A DNA stretch of 7,286 nt from JBHGBM01 sp041946965 (GTDB taxonomy: Bacteria > Acidobacteriota > Terriglobia > Bryobacterales > Bryobacteraceae): positions 1-7,286 of the forward strand of contig JBHGBM010000140.1 of assembly GCA_041946965.1 (NCBI GenBank), given 5' to 3'. Made by a program: the position numbers and the translations under genes. Under the pieces are notes generated by a model that ran no database searches, was not told where the DNA came from, and saw only the letters and a program-made list of their open reading frames with translations. This document shows, in pieces, positions 1 to 7,286 of this stretch. Every line of letters starts with the position of its first letter. Positions within the stretch are counted from its first letter, which is position 1.

Positions 1-166
1 GCCCAACACCCGTAAAATCAACAACTCGCCTCAAGTTGGGGGGTGGAACTTCGGAGTAGTGGGGTTGCGGCGCCTAATTTCTCGGACCGGACGCATTCCC
101 GCTCAACTGGGTGTTCGGCCCACAGGACAAGCCATTCGGCGGCGGCGTCAGCGCGAAAAGGGATGT
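1..166. other. Left-edge segment, no gene supported
   Basis: This stretch lies downstream of the stop codon of the minus-strand esterase and reaches the window edge. Plus frame 2 stays open across it (starting PNTRKINNSPQVGGWNFG), and one minus frame is open from about base 165 down to a TGA near base 23. Neither has a convincing start, signal or family motif, and long open frames are common by chance at this GC. The first 60 bases are less GC-rich and hold short complementary words (CCCAAC at 2-7 with GTTGGG at 35-40), but no U-tract hairpin that would make a convincing terminator. It could be the tail of a gene whose body lies outside the window. Confidence 0.4.
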
Positions 167-841
167 TCAGTACGTTTTGCCGGGCTTGAGCAGCGGCCGA
201 ATCGCCTGGAACACCGTTCGCGCGATGATCGCGTAGCCGGCGCCGTTGGGATGCAGGCCGTCGCGCAGCATGTAGCGCGGATCGGGCGCCACTCCCTCAA
301 GCAGGAACGGAATGAACGCCACCCGGCGCCTGTCCGCCACTTCCCTGAATACCGCCTCAAATTCCCGGATGTACTCGCGGCCGTAGTTGGGAGGGAGGGT
401 CATCCCAGCCAGAACCACCGCCGCGCCGCCGTCCTGAAGCGCGGCGATCATGCGCTCCAGGTTGGCGCGCAGGATTCGTACGGGGACGCCGCGCAGGCCG
501 TCATTGGCGCCGAATTCGAGGATCACGATGGTGGGCTTTTCGGCGAGCACCGTGCCCACGCGCGCCAGACCGTCGCTGCTGGTCTCTCCGCTCACGCCCA
601 GGTTCACCACGCGGTAGCGGTAGCCGGCGCCGTCCAGCAGGCGCTGAAGGGCCTCCGGATAGGTGGAGGCCGGATCGGCGCCGAAGCCTTCGGTCAGACT
701 GTCACCGAACGCGGCGATCACCGGACGGGCGTCGGCCTGCGCGGCGGATTGCCGATGGTCTTCACGGCGGGCGTCGCCGGAGGGTCCGCGGCTGCACGCC
801 GCGAGCAGCGCCACCGGAACCAGCACGCAACGGGCCCTCAT
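167..841 (-). CDS. tesA: TesA-like GDSL/SGNH esterase (arylesterase/thioesterase), predicted lipoprotein
   Basis: The 224-residue product is an SGNH-fold hydrolase that should cleave acyl esters or thioesters in the periplasm. The family blocks are all present. Block I is FGDSLTEG with nucleophile Ser48, followed by the oxyanion-hole Gly82 in NLGVSGET and Asn113 in FGANDG. The catalytic Asp194 and His197 sit in DGLHPNG. Size and motif order match E. coli TesA (acyl-CoA thioesterase I / protease I / lysophospholipase L1). The N-terminus differs: MRARCVLVPVALLAAC ends in a lipobox (Leu13-Ala-Ala-Cys16), so the mature enzyme should be lipid-anchored rather than soluble, with Ser at +2. A linker of about 25 polar residues joins the anchor to the catalytic domain. 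I chose the ATG at 841 because the signal peptide begins exactly there; the frame stays open further upstream but runs into the divergent ATPase gene. No Shine-Dalgarno sequence is visible, and a TATTAT -10 lies 6 nt before the ATG. It is divergent from ybbA/ybbP, as in enterobacteria. Confidence 0.9.
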   Translation of the reverse strand: MRARCVLVPVALLAACSRGPSGDARREDHRQSAAQADARPVIAAFGDSLTEGFGADPASTYPEALQRLLDGAGYRYRVVNLGVSGETSSDGLARVGTVLAEKPTIVILEFGANDGLRGVPVRILRANLERMIAALQDGGAAVVLAGMTLPPNYGREYIREFEAVFREVADRRRVAFIPFLLEGVAPDPRYMLRDGLHPNGAGYAIIARTVFQAIRPLLKPGKTY

Positions 842-859
842 GATGCCATAATAGCCGTC
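842..859. promoter_or_regulatory. Candidate symmetric bidirectional promoter between divergent tesA-like and ybbA-like genes
   Basis: Only 18 bp separate the two start codons. Within them lies CATAATA (847-853). On the plus strand, CATAAT (847-852) matches TATAAT at 5 of 6 positions and is followed by 7 nt and the GTG at 860. On the minus strand, TATTAT (853-848) also matches 5 of 6 and is followed by 6 nt and the ATG at 841. The usual -10 to start-site spacing would place both transcription starts on or next to the start codons, about 19 bp apart and pointing outward. That is the geometry described for symmetric bacterial promoters. No good -35 hexamer is seen on either strand; it would have to lie inside the opposite coding region. 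The call rests on sequence alone. Confidence 0.55.
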
Positions 860-1516
860 GTGATCCGCGTTAGGGGTCTGACGAAGAAAGCCGGGCGCGT
901 GGAAATACTCCGCGGCATCGATCTGGATATCGCGCGCGGAGAGTTTGTGGCCATTACCGGGCCTTCGGGCAGCGGCAAGAGCACCCTGCTCGGCCTCATC
1001 GGCGGCCTGGACGCGCCGACCTCCGGCTCCATTGAAATCGGCGGCCGCGAGATCACCCGGCTCAACGAAGACGAACTGGCCCTGCTGCGCGGGCGCGCCA
1101 TCGGGTTTGTGTTTCAGGCCTACAACCTGATCCCCACCCTCACCGCCGAGGAGAACGTGATGCTCCCGGTGGAACTGGCCGGCGGCCGCGACGGCCGCGC
1201 GCGCGCCCGCGACCTGCTGGAACAGGTGGGGCTTGCGGACCGTCTCGGCCACTACCCCGTGCAGCTTTCCGGCGGCGAGCAGCAGCGCGTGGCACTGGCC
1301 CGCGCTTTCGCCGTGCGCCCGCCCATTCTGCTCGCCGACGAGCCCACCGGAAACCTCGATTCGGAAAACGGCCGCATGGTCATGGAGGCGCTGGTCTCGC
1401 TGAACCGGCGCGAACAGGCCACCCTGGTGCTGGTAACCCACGATGCCGAGTTGACCGCGCGCGCCGGCCGGACCGTATCCATGCGCGACGGGCGCCTATG
1501 CTCTACCTCCGGCTAG
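860..1516 (+). CDS. ybbA: YbbA-like ABC transporter ATPase (LolD/MacB-type)
   Basis: The 218-residue nucleotide-binding subunit powers the permease encoded next to it. All ABC motifs are present: Walker A GPSGSGKST (34-42), Q-loop Gln86 in FVFQAYNLIPTLTA, signature LSGGEQQR (136-143), Walker B ILLADE (156-161) with catalytic Glu161, D-loop LDSENG and H-loop His194 in VTHD. The FQxxNLIPTLTAxEN segment is typical of the LolD/MacB/FtsE group that pairs with FtsX-fold permeases. I chose the GTG at 860 because it gives MIRVRGLTKK, the normal N-terminus of the family. The frame is open far upstream, but that part is antisense to tesA. No Shine-Dalgarno sequence is visible. The 3' end overlaps the permease start by 19 nt in another frame, which suggests translational coupling. 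The YbbA name rests on the tesA-ybbA-ybbP gene order. Confidence 0.93.
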   Translation: MIRVRGLTKKAGRVEILRGIDLDIARGEFVAITGPSGSGKSTLLGLIGGLDAPTSGSIEIGGREITRLNEDELALLRGRAIGFVFQAYNLIPTLTAEENVMLPVELAGGRDGRARARDLLEQVGLADRLGHYPVQLSGGEQQRVALARAFAVRPPILLADEPTGNLDSENGRMVMEALVSLNRREQATLVLVTHDAELTARAGRTVSMRDGRLCSTSG

Positions 1517-3999
1517 CCTGGCGCGAGTTGCGCTCCTCCCCCGGGCGCTTCGCCTTCGTCGTCCTGGCGGTCGCCGTTGGGGTGGGGGCGCTGGCGGGCG
1601 TGCGGGGATTTGCCGCCGCGTTCCGCGCCATGCTGCTCTCCGACGCGCGCACCCTGATGGCTGCGGACCTTTCGGCGCGCGTCTTCGCGCTTCCAACGGC
1701 GGAACAAAACGCGGCGATGCAGACGCTCGAGCGGCGCGGCGTGCGCCGGACGCAGGTGACCGAGACGGTCACCATGGCGGCCTCCCCGGGCTTCGCCCAG
1801 CCGCTGCTGGTGACGCTCAAAGCGGTGGATCCGGCCGTGTACCCGTTTTATGGAAAGCTGCGCCTGGAACCGCCCGCGCGCCTCGATGAGCACTCGGCCG
1901 CGGTCTCGGGCGACCTGCTGGCGCGGCTCAACGCGCGGGTGGGCCAGACACTGCGCCTCGGCGGCCAGCCGTTCCGCATCGTGGCCGTACTGGCGTCGGA
2001 GCCGGACCGCATGACCGGGACGCTCAACATTGGGCCGCGAGTGATGATCACGCGCGCCGGGCTCGCGCGCACCGGGCTGATCACCCAGGGCAGCCGCGCC
2101 TCGGAGCGGTTCCTGTTCCGCCTGCCGCCGCTCGGCATTTCCGTGGAAGAAGCGCGGCGCACGCTGAAGAAGGCGCTGCCGGAGGCCACCATCGCGGACT
2201 TTCGTGAGACGCACCCGGTGGTGACGCGCGGGCTCGACCGGGCCTCCACGTTCCTCAGCCTGGTGGCGCTGATCGCGGTGATCGTGGGCGCGCTCGGCGC
2301 GGGCATGGCGATGCACGCGCACATTCAGCAGAGGATGGAGACCGTGGCGATCCTGAAGTGCCTGGGCGCGAGGCCGCGCCAGGTGCTGGGGATCTTCACC
2401 ACGCAGGCGCTGCTGGTGGGCGCGGCGGGCGGCGCGCTGGGCGTGGCCTTCGGGCTCGCCGTGGAACGGGTGTTCCCGGTGTTCGTGGAACGGATCTTCG
2501 CGCGCCGGCCCGAGTTGGGGTTCGACGCCGCGGCGGCGCTCGAGAGCCTGGCGGCGGGCGTGTTCACCACGCTGCTCTTCGCCCTGCCGCCGTTGCTCGG
2601 GCTTCGCCAGGTGCGGCCGTCCGCCGTATTCCGGCGCGCCATGCCGGAAGAGAAGCGCGGCGCGCCGTGGACGGCGTGGGCGGCGGGCGCGGTGATCCTG
2701 GCGGGGCTGGGCGTGCTCGCCGGCTCACTGGCGCGCGTGGACGCGTGGCGCCTCGGCATGTTCTTCGCCGTGGCCCTGGCGGTGGGTGTGGCCGCGCTGG
2801 CGGGCATGGCGCGCCTGCTCCTGTTGGGACTCCGGGCGGCCGTCGCGGCGCTGCGGCTTTCGCCCACGGCGCGGCACGGGATCGCCAACCTGTACCGCCC
2901 CGGAAACCAGTCCACCGCGGTGCTGGTTTCCATGGGCGTGGGGGTGATGTTCACCCTCACGGTCTTTCTGCTACAAACCTCGCTGCTGCGGCAGATCGTC
3001 GAGAGCCTGCCCCCGGGGATGCCCAACGTGTTTCTTCTCGACATCCCGGCGGCGGAGCGCGAGACGCTGGCGGCCTTCGCCGCACGCCAACCGGGCGTTG
3101 AGCGCCCGCCGGAGGTGTTAGCCGCGGTGGCGGTGCGGCTGCTGCGCGTGGACGGCACGCCCGTCGAGAAAATCCGCCTGCAAGGCTTTTCGCGGCGCTT
3201 TCTGCGCACCCGCACGGTGACGTGGATGGCGGAGCGGCCCGAGGGCACGCAGATCCTTGGCGGCGCGTGGTGGGACGCGAAATCCGGGCCGCAGGTGTGC
3301 GTTGCCGAAGAGACCGCGCCGGCGCTGGGAGTGAAACCGGGATCGGTCGTGGAGTGGGCGGTGTGGGGCCGCACCATCCGCACTCGCGTCGCCTGCATCA
3401 TGCGGCCGGAGTCCATCCGCATGGCGGCGCGGTTCGAATTTCTGTTCAGCCCCGGCGTGCTGGAGGGCTTCCCCGCGATCTATTACGGCGGGTTGCGCAT
3501 TCGCCCCTCCGAGGTGGCCGCATTTCAGCGCGCGCTCTACGAGCGCTACCCCGCCGTCACGGTGGTCAACGTGGCCGACGTGCTTCAAACCGTGCAGCAG
3601 GTCATGGATCAGATCGGGATGGTTTACCGGTTCATCTCGCTGTTCACGGTGGCCGCCGCCGCCATTATTCTCGCGGCCGGCGTGGCGGGAACGCGCTTCC
3701 GGCGCGTGCGGGAGACGGCGGTTCTGAAAGCGCTGGGCGCCACGCGGCGCCGCGTGGCCGCGGTGTTCTCGGTGGAATACCTCCTGCTGGGCGCGGTGGC
3801 GGGCCTGATGGGCGCTCTGCTGGCGAATGCTTTCACGGCGGCCGTATTGAAGGGTCTCTTCGACGCGCGCTACCGCTTCGTGTGGCTGCCTTCGGCGGCC
3901 GCCGTCGCCGCCACCGCGGCCCTTGCGGCCATGGCGGGGTGGGCGGCGAGCTACCGCATTCTCGGGATGAAACCGCTCGAAGCCCTGCGCGAAGAATGA
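1498..3999 (+). CDS. ybbP: YbbP-like FtsX-family ABC permease
   Basis: The 833-residue inner-membrane permease is close in length to E. coli YbbP (about 800). I count about ten hydrophobic segments, near residues 18-37, 252-274, 298-320, 351-370, 394-411, 419-445, 472-497, 713-735, 755-782 and 801-822. Two large soluble stretches (about 45-245 and 500-705) should be periplasmic domains. There are two FtsX-type repeats. Each has the cytoplasmic coupling motif after its first helix: RMETVAILKCLGARPRQV (from about 279) and RRVRETAVLKALGATRRRV (from about 738). The C-terminus, MKPLEALREE, is typical of the family. The N-terminal MLYLRLAWRELRSSPGRF and the later DARTLMAADLSARV resemble YbbP. Together with the ATPase it should act as a mechanotransmission (type VII-like) ABC system on hydrophobic or lipid substrates, rather than as a classic channel-type transporter. 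The ATG at 1498 lies inside the end of the ATPase gene, with no Shine-Dalgarno sequence, so coupling is likely. Confidence 0.92.
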   Translation: MLYLRLAWRELRSSPGRFAFVVLAVAVGVGALAGVRGFAAAFRAMLLSDARTLMAADLSARVFALPTAEQNAAMQTLERRGVRRTQVTETVTMAASPGFAQPLLVTLKAVDPAVYPFYGKLRLEPPARLDEHSAAVSGDLLARLNARVGQTLRLGGQPFRIVAVLASEPDRMTGTLNIGPRVMITRAGLARTGLITQGSRASERFLFRLPPLGISVEEARRTLKKALPEATIADFRETHPVVTRGLDRASTFLSLVALIAVIVGALGAGMAMHAHIQQRMETVAILKCLGARPRQVLGIFTTQALLVGAAGGALGVAFGLAVERVFPVFVERIFARRPELGFDAAAALESLAAGVFTTLLFALPPLLGLRQVRPSAVFRRAMPEEKRGAPWTAWAAGAVILAGLGVLAGSLARVDAWRLGMFFAVALAVGVAALAGMARLLLLGLRAAVAALRLSPTARHGIANLYRPGNQSTAVLVSMGVGVMFTLTVFLLQTSLLRQIVESLPPGMPNVFLLDIPAAERETLAAFAARQPGVERPPEVLAAVAVRLLRVDGTPVEKIRLQGFSRRFLRTRTVTWMAERPEGTQILGGAWWDAKSGPQVCVAEETAPALGVKPGSVVEWAVWGRTIRTRVACIMRPESIRMAARFEFLFSPGVLEGFPAIYYGGLRIRPSEVAAFQRALYERYPAVTVVNVADVLQTVQQVMDQIGMVYRFISLFTVAAAAIILAAGVAGTRFRRVRETAVLKALGATRRRVAAVFSVEYLLLGAVAGLMGALLANAFTAAVLKGLFDARYRFVWLPSAAAVAATAALAAMAGWAASYRILGMKPLEALREE

Positions 4000-4026
4000 A
4001 CGGGCCTTAATAACCTTGTCCCGTTC
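3998..4026. repeat. 7-bp perfect inverted repeat downstream of the permease gene
   Basis: GAACGGG (3998-4004) is the exact reverse complement of CCCGTTC (4020-4026), with a 15-nt AT-rich spacer that includes TTAATAA. The left arm overlaps the last two bases of the permease stop codon. No run of T follows, so it is not a standard intrinsic terminator. It could be a factor-dependent end, an mRNA-stabilising hairpin, or an operator flanking a weak -10 (CTTAAT, 4006-4011) for the next gene. Confidence 0.4.
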
Positions 4027-4043
4027 GAGCGCGTCCCACCAGC

Positions 4044-4628
4044 ATGACGCGTGGACTTCTGGCTTTCTCGCTCATGGCCCTGGACGCCTTCGCCGCGGGA
4101 CCGCTGATCATCGGCGTGCGCGGCGGCGCCCCTTTCGATTCGGGGAACGCCATCACCAACGCGGTGAGGACCGCGCTCGGAGCCACGGACCGCCGGTTTC
4201 AAATCGGCCCGGCCGTCGGGGTCAGGCTCCCTCTGAATTTCTCCGTGGAAGGCGATGCGCTGTACAACCGCCAGTCGCTCAGCTTTTTCAATTTCGCGGG
4301 CACGACCTCTTCCTCGTGGGAGTTTCCCGTGATGCTGAAGTACACGGTGGGGCAACAATCGGTCGCCCCCGTGTTCGGCGCGGGCGTGACCCTGCGGCAC
4401 GTTTCCGATTTCGGCCGCCTGCCCGCCTTTCTCACCGGCGGAACCAACTCGCCCACGACGGCCGGCTTTGTGGCGGGCGCGGGCCTGCGCCTGAAGATAG
4501 GGCCGGTCAGCATTACGCCGGAACTGCGCTACATGCGCTGGGGCGGCGAGAGCTTCACGGGGTCTCTCTTCAACCTGCTGCCGCTCAATCGCAACGAGGG
4601 CTCGGTGCTGGTGGGAGTCACGTTCTGA
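4044..4628 (+). CDS. Small outer-membrane beta-barrel protein
   Basis: The 194-residue protein has a probable Sec signal peptide (MTRGLLAFSLMALDAFAAG, cleavage near residues 17-19). The rest alternates hydrophobic and polar residues as amphipathic strands, for example FQIGPAVGVRLPLNFSVEGD, APVFGAGVTLRHVSDF, FVAGAGLRLKIGPVSITPEL and SVLVGVTF. It ends in a C-terminal Phe, the usual signal for BAM-dependent insertion. Size fits a barrel of about eight strands (OmpA-TM, OmpW or OMP_b-brl type); I cannot assign a specific family. A porin-like, adhesive or structural role is possible, and no enzymatic motif is seen. I preferred the ATG at 4044 over the in-frame ATG at 4074 because it gives a complete signal peptide with Arg3. 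No Shine-Dalgarno sequence is present (CCCACCAGC precedes the ATG). It starts 44 bp after the permease and ends 18 bp before the glycosidase gene. Confidence 0.8.
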   Translation: MTRGLLAFSLMALDAFAAGPLIIGVRGGAPFDSGNAITNAVRTALGATDRRFQIGPAVGVRLPLNFSVEGDALYNRQSLSFFNFAGTTSSSWEFPVMLKYTVGQQSVAPVFGAGVTLRHVSDFGRLPAFLTGGTNSPTTAGFVAGAGLRLKIGPVSITPELRYMRWGGESFTGSLFNLLPLNRNEGSVLVGVTF

Positions 4629-4631
4629 CTG

Positions 4632-4640
4632 TGACACAAT
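4632..4640 (+). promoter_or_regulatory. Candidate extended -10 promoter for a leaderless DUF2961/GH172 transcript
   Basis: TGA followed by CACAAT (4635-4640) resembles an extended -10 (TGn plus TATAAT; 4 of 6 in the hexamer). The ATG at 4647 follows after 6 nt, so transcription would begin at the start codon. The element sits in the 18-bp gap after the beta-barrel gene. I found no clear -35 hexamer. Read-through from the upstream gene is an equally simple explanation for expression. Confidence 0.35.
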
Positions 4641-4646
4641 AGCCCA

Positions 4647-5777
4647 ATGCGCATGTGGCTATTGATGGCGCTGGCGGCGGCGGCCGCGGGCGCGCAGGAA
4701 CTGTACCAGGTCCCCGACGGCCTGGAGACACGCTGGTTCAGCCCGGAGAACCCGCAGGGCGAAAAGGGCGCCGCCGGGCAGGTCAACGCCGGGCGAAAGG
4801 GCAGACCCAGAATCCCGGTCAAAGCCGGTGAGCAGGTGGTGCTCGCCGAGGTCAAGGCATCCAGCGGCACCGTGCGGCGCATCTGGATGACCATCAACAA
4901 CCGCAGCCCGCAGATGCTGCGCTCGCTGCGCCTCGATTTCTACTGGGACGGCGCCTCGAAGCCCGCCATCAGCGCGCCGTTCGGCGATTTCTTCGGCACC
5001 GGCATCGGCCGCATGGCCCCCTTCCAGTCGGTGTTCTTCGCCAGCCCCGAGGGCAAGAGCTTCAACTGCTTCATCCCCATGCCGTTCCGCAAGGGCATGA
5101 AGATCGTGCTCACCAACGAAGGCGAGACCAGTCTGGGCTCGCTCTACTACGACATCGACGTGACGCTCGGAGACCGGCATCCCGCCGGCGCCGGCTACCT
5201 GCACGCCTGGTTCAATCACCAGAACCCCACCGAGTATCAGCGCGATTTCGAGATCCTGGCGCGCGTGGCCGGGCGCGGACGCTTCCTGGGCTGCAACATC
5301 GGCGTGATCTGCGACCAGAAGCGCTACCTGAAAACCTGGTGGGGAGAGGGCGAGGTCAAGGTCTACATCGACGGCGACCGCGAGCTGCCCACCCTCTCCG
5401 GCACCGGCACCGAGGACTACATCGGCACCGGCTGGGGACAGGGCGCGTTCAGCAACCTCTACACCGGCTGCCCCGTGGCCGACCGCGACAACATGCGCTA
5501 CGCCTTTTACCGCTACCACGTGCCCGACCCCGTGTACTTCCGCAAGGATGTGCGGGTGACCATCCAGCAGATTGGCGCCGCCAACCCGGAGGCGCTGAAA
5601 GCCATGCGGGCCGCGGGCACCGAGCTGTACCGCGCCGGTCCGGGGCTGGTGAAGCACGAGACCGGACTGTGGGAGCGCCAGGACGACTGGTCGAGCACCG
5701 CCTACTTCTATCTCGACCGCCCGCGCAACGATCTGCCGCCGCTGGAGCCGCTGGCGAAGCGGCTGGCGGGGCTGTAG
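4647..5777 (+). CDS. Secreted DUF2961 protein, putative GH172 glycoside hydrolase
   Basis: The 376-residue protein begins with a clear signal peptide (MRMWLLMALAAAAAGAQ; AGA cleavage before Gln17). It carries the hallmarks of DUF2961, which founded glycoside hydrolase family GH172: the N-terminal SPENPQGEKGAAG (32-44), SLRLDFYWDG, APFGDFFGTG, the central GTGTEDYIGTGWGQG (252-266), YAFYRYHVPDPVYF and the C-terminal ERQDDWSSTAYFY. Characterised GH172 members act on fructofuranosides, difructose anhydrides or arabinofuranosides through two glutamates. Glu256 in GTGTEDY is my candidate for one of them, and I cannot map the second. Length is normal for single-domain members, so it looks intact. 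The substrate is unknown. I chose the ATG at 4647; an in-frame ATG at 4653 is an alternative. There is no Shine-Dalgarno sequence, and a -10-like element immediately precedes the gene. It lies in tandem with the beta-barrel gene, but a functional link is not established. Confidence 0.88.
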   Translation: MRMWLLMALAAAAAGAQELYQVPDGLETRWFSPENPQGEKGAAGQVNAGRKGRPRIPVKAGEQVVLAEVKASSGTVRRIWMTINNRSPQMLRSLRLDFYWDGASKPAISAPFGDFFGTGIGRMAPFQSVFFASPEGKSFNCFIPMPFRKGMKIVLTNEGETSLGSLYYDIDVTLGDRHPAGAGYLHAWFNHQNPTEYQRDFEILARVAGRGRFLGCNIGVICDQKRYLKTWWGEGEVKVYIDGDRELPTLSGTGTEDYIGTGWGQGAFSNLYTGCPVADRDNMRYAFYRYHVPDPVYFRKDVRVTIQQIGAANPEALKAMRAAGTELYRAGPGLVKHETGLWERQDDWSSTAYFYLDRPRNDLPPLEPLAKRLAGL

Positions 5778-5782
5778 GGCCG

Positions 5783-5835
5783 ATGCGGCGTGCTATTCTA
5801 ACCCTGGGCGCGCCGCGCGCCCCGCTCACCGCCGA

Positions 5836-5839
<4 letters not shown>
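5783..5839 (+). CDS. Possible 18-codon upstream ORF / leader peptide for the ABC-F gene
   Basis: An ATG at 5783 opens MRRAILTLGAPRAPLTAE, ending in a TGA (5837-5839) that overlaps the ABC-F start as ATGA. That overlap allows translational coupling. Some ABC-F genes are known to be controlled by leader peptides and hairpin attenuators. Against this, there is no well-spaced Shine-Dalgarno sequence (AGGG ends only 3 nt before the ATG) and an ORF this short can arise by chance. The nearby -10-like element (5791-5799) would start transcripts inside it, so it could be translated only from transcripts coming from further upstream. Confidence 0.25.
5791..5799 (+). promoter_or_regulatory. Candidate extended -10 upstream of the ABC-F gene
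   Basis: TGC followed by TATTCT (5794-5799) looks like an extended -10 (TGn plus a 4-of-6 hexamer) in an otherwise very GC-rich 58-bp gap. It predicts a start near 5806 and a leader of about 30 nt that begins with the GC hairpin. No clear -35 is seen within the end of the preceding gene. Confidence 0.4.
5806..5822 (+). promoter_or_regulatory. Perfect 7-bp GC hairpin in the ABC-F leader
   Basis: GGGCGCG (5806-5812) pairs perfectly with CGCGCCC (5816-5822) across a 3-nt loop, CCG. The stem ends 13 nt before the ABC-F ATG. No T-run follows, so it is a poor intrinsic terminator for the glycosidase gene. If transcription starts near 5806, this hairpin would form the 5' end of the mRNA and could affect stability or translation. 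Short GC palindromes are fairly common at this base composition. Confidence 0.4.

Positions 5840-7286
<1,447 letters not shown>

Noticed and set aside
2..115. Inverted complementary words at the left edge (AACACCC 5-11 with GGGTGTT 109-115; CCCAAC 2-7 with GTTGGG 35-40)
   Set aside because: The arms are only 6-7 bp, widely spaced and mutually exclusive in the left part. Chance matches are likely and no mobile-element gene is nearby.
59..859. In-frame N-terminal extension of the ABC ATPase, open from a GTG at 59
   Set aside because: It would add 267 residues of Arg/His/Gly-rich sequence with no family match, antisense to the complete tesA-like gene. The ATPase family starts at MIRVRGLTKK.
842..1441. 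In-frame upstream extension of the tesA-like gene on the minus strand
   Set aside because: It is antisense to the ATPase gene. The lipoprotein signal peptide begins precisely at the ATG at 841, so the longer frame is a GC-driven shadow.
1513..3588. Several long minus-strand open frames (1513-2322, 2325-3422, 3118-3588)
   Set aside because: All are antisense to the complete permease gene. Their Arg/Ser/Ala/Pro-rich products lack domains, and the permease reading is well supported by helices and FtsX motifs.
4659..5657. Minus-strand 332-codon open frame opposite the DUF2961 gene
   Set aside because: The plus strand carries conserved DUF2961 motifs throughout. The antisense product is biased in composition with no recognisable domain.
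5806..5822. GC hairpin as a rho-independent terminator for the glycosidase gene
   Set aside because: No T-run follows (CGCTCACCGCCG instead), so it lacks the second required part of an intrinsic terminator.

Overview
The window is GC-rich, compact, Gram-negative-type bacterial chromosome. Four predicted products fit a two-membrane cell: a lipoprotein, a YbbP-type inner-membrane permease, an outer-membrane beta-barrel protein and a secreted DUF2961/GH172 protein. High GC, absence of Shine-Dalgarno sequences and an exported DUF2961 protein fit Acidobacteriota (Solibacter/Bryobacter-like), but that placement is a low-confidence inference. I see no mobile element, CRISPR array, tRNA or rRNA.

Layout. 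Bases 1-166 hold no gene I can support. Bases 167-3999 carry a divergent locus with the same gene order as E. coli tesA / ybbA / ybbP. It has a GDSL/SGNH esterase-thioesterase on the minus strand, with a lipoprotein signal, and an ABC ATPase plus a large FtsX-type permease on the plus strand (19-nt overlap). Only 18 bp separate the two divergent start codons, and those 18 bp contain one near-symmetric -10-like element readable in both directions. The predicted transcription start on each strand falls on or next to the start codon, so both mRNAs may be leaderless.

After a 44-bp gap with a 7-bp inverted repeat comes a small outer-membrane beta-barrel protein (4044-4628). It is followed 18 bp later by a secreted DUF2961/GH172 putative glycosidase (4647-5777), whose start also sits just after a -10-like element. 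The last gene (5836 to the window edge) is an ABC-F ATPase with both nucleotide-binding domains visible but cut off at its C-terminus. It is preceded by an extended -10-like element, a perfect 7-bp GC hairpin and an 18-codon ORF whose TGA overlaps the ABC-F ATG.

How the genes work together. The ATPase and permease should form one transporter, probably pulling hydrophobic molecules or lipids out of the inner membrane, with the TesA-like hydrolase as periplasmic partner. The beta-barrel protein, the glycosidase and the ABC-F protein look functionally unrelated to that complex. The most notable observations are the compact symmetric promoter between tesA and ybbA, and the absence of Shine-Dalgarno sequences across the window.
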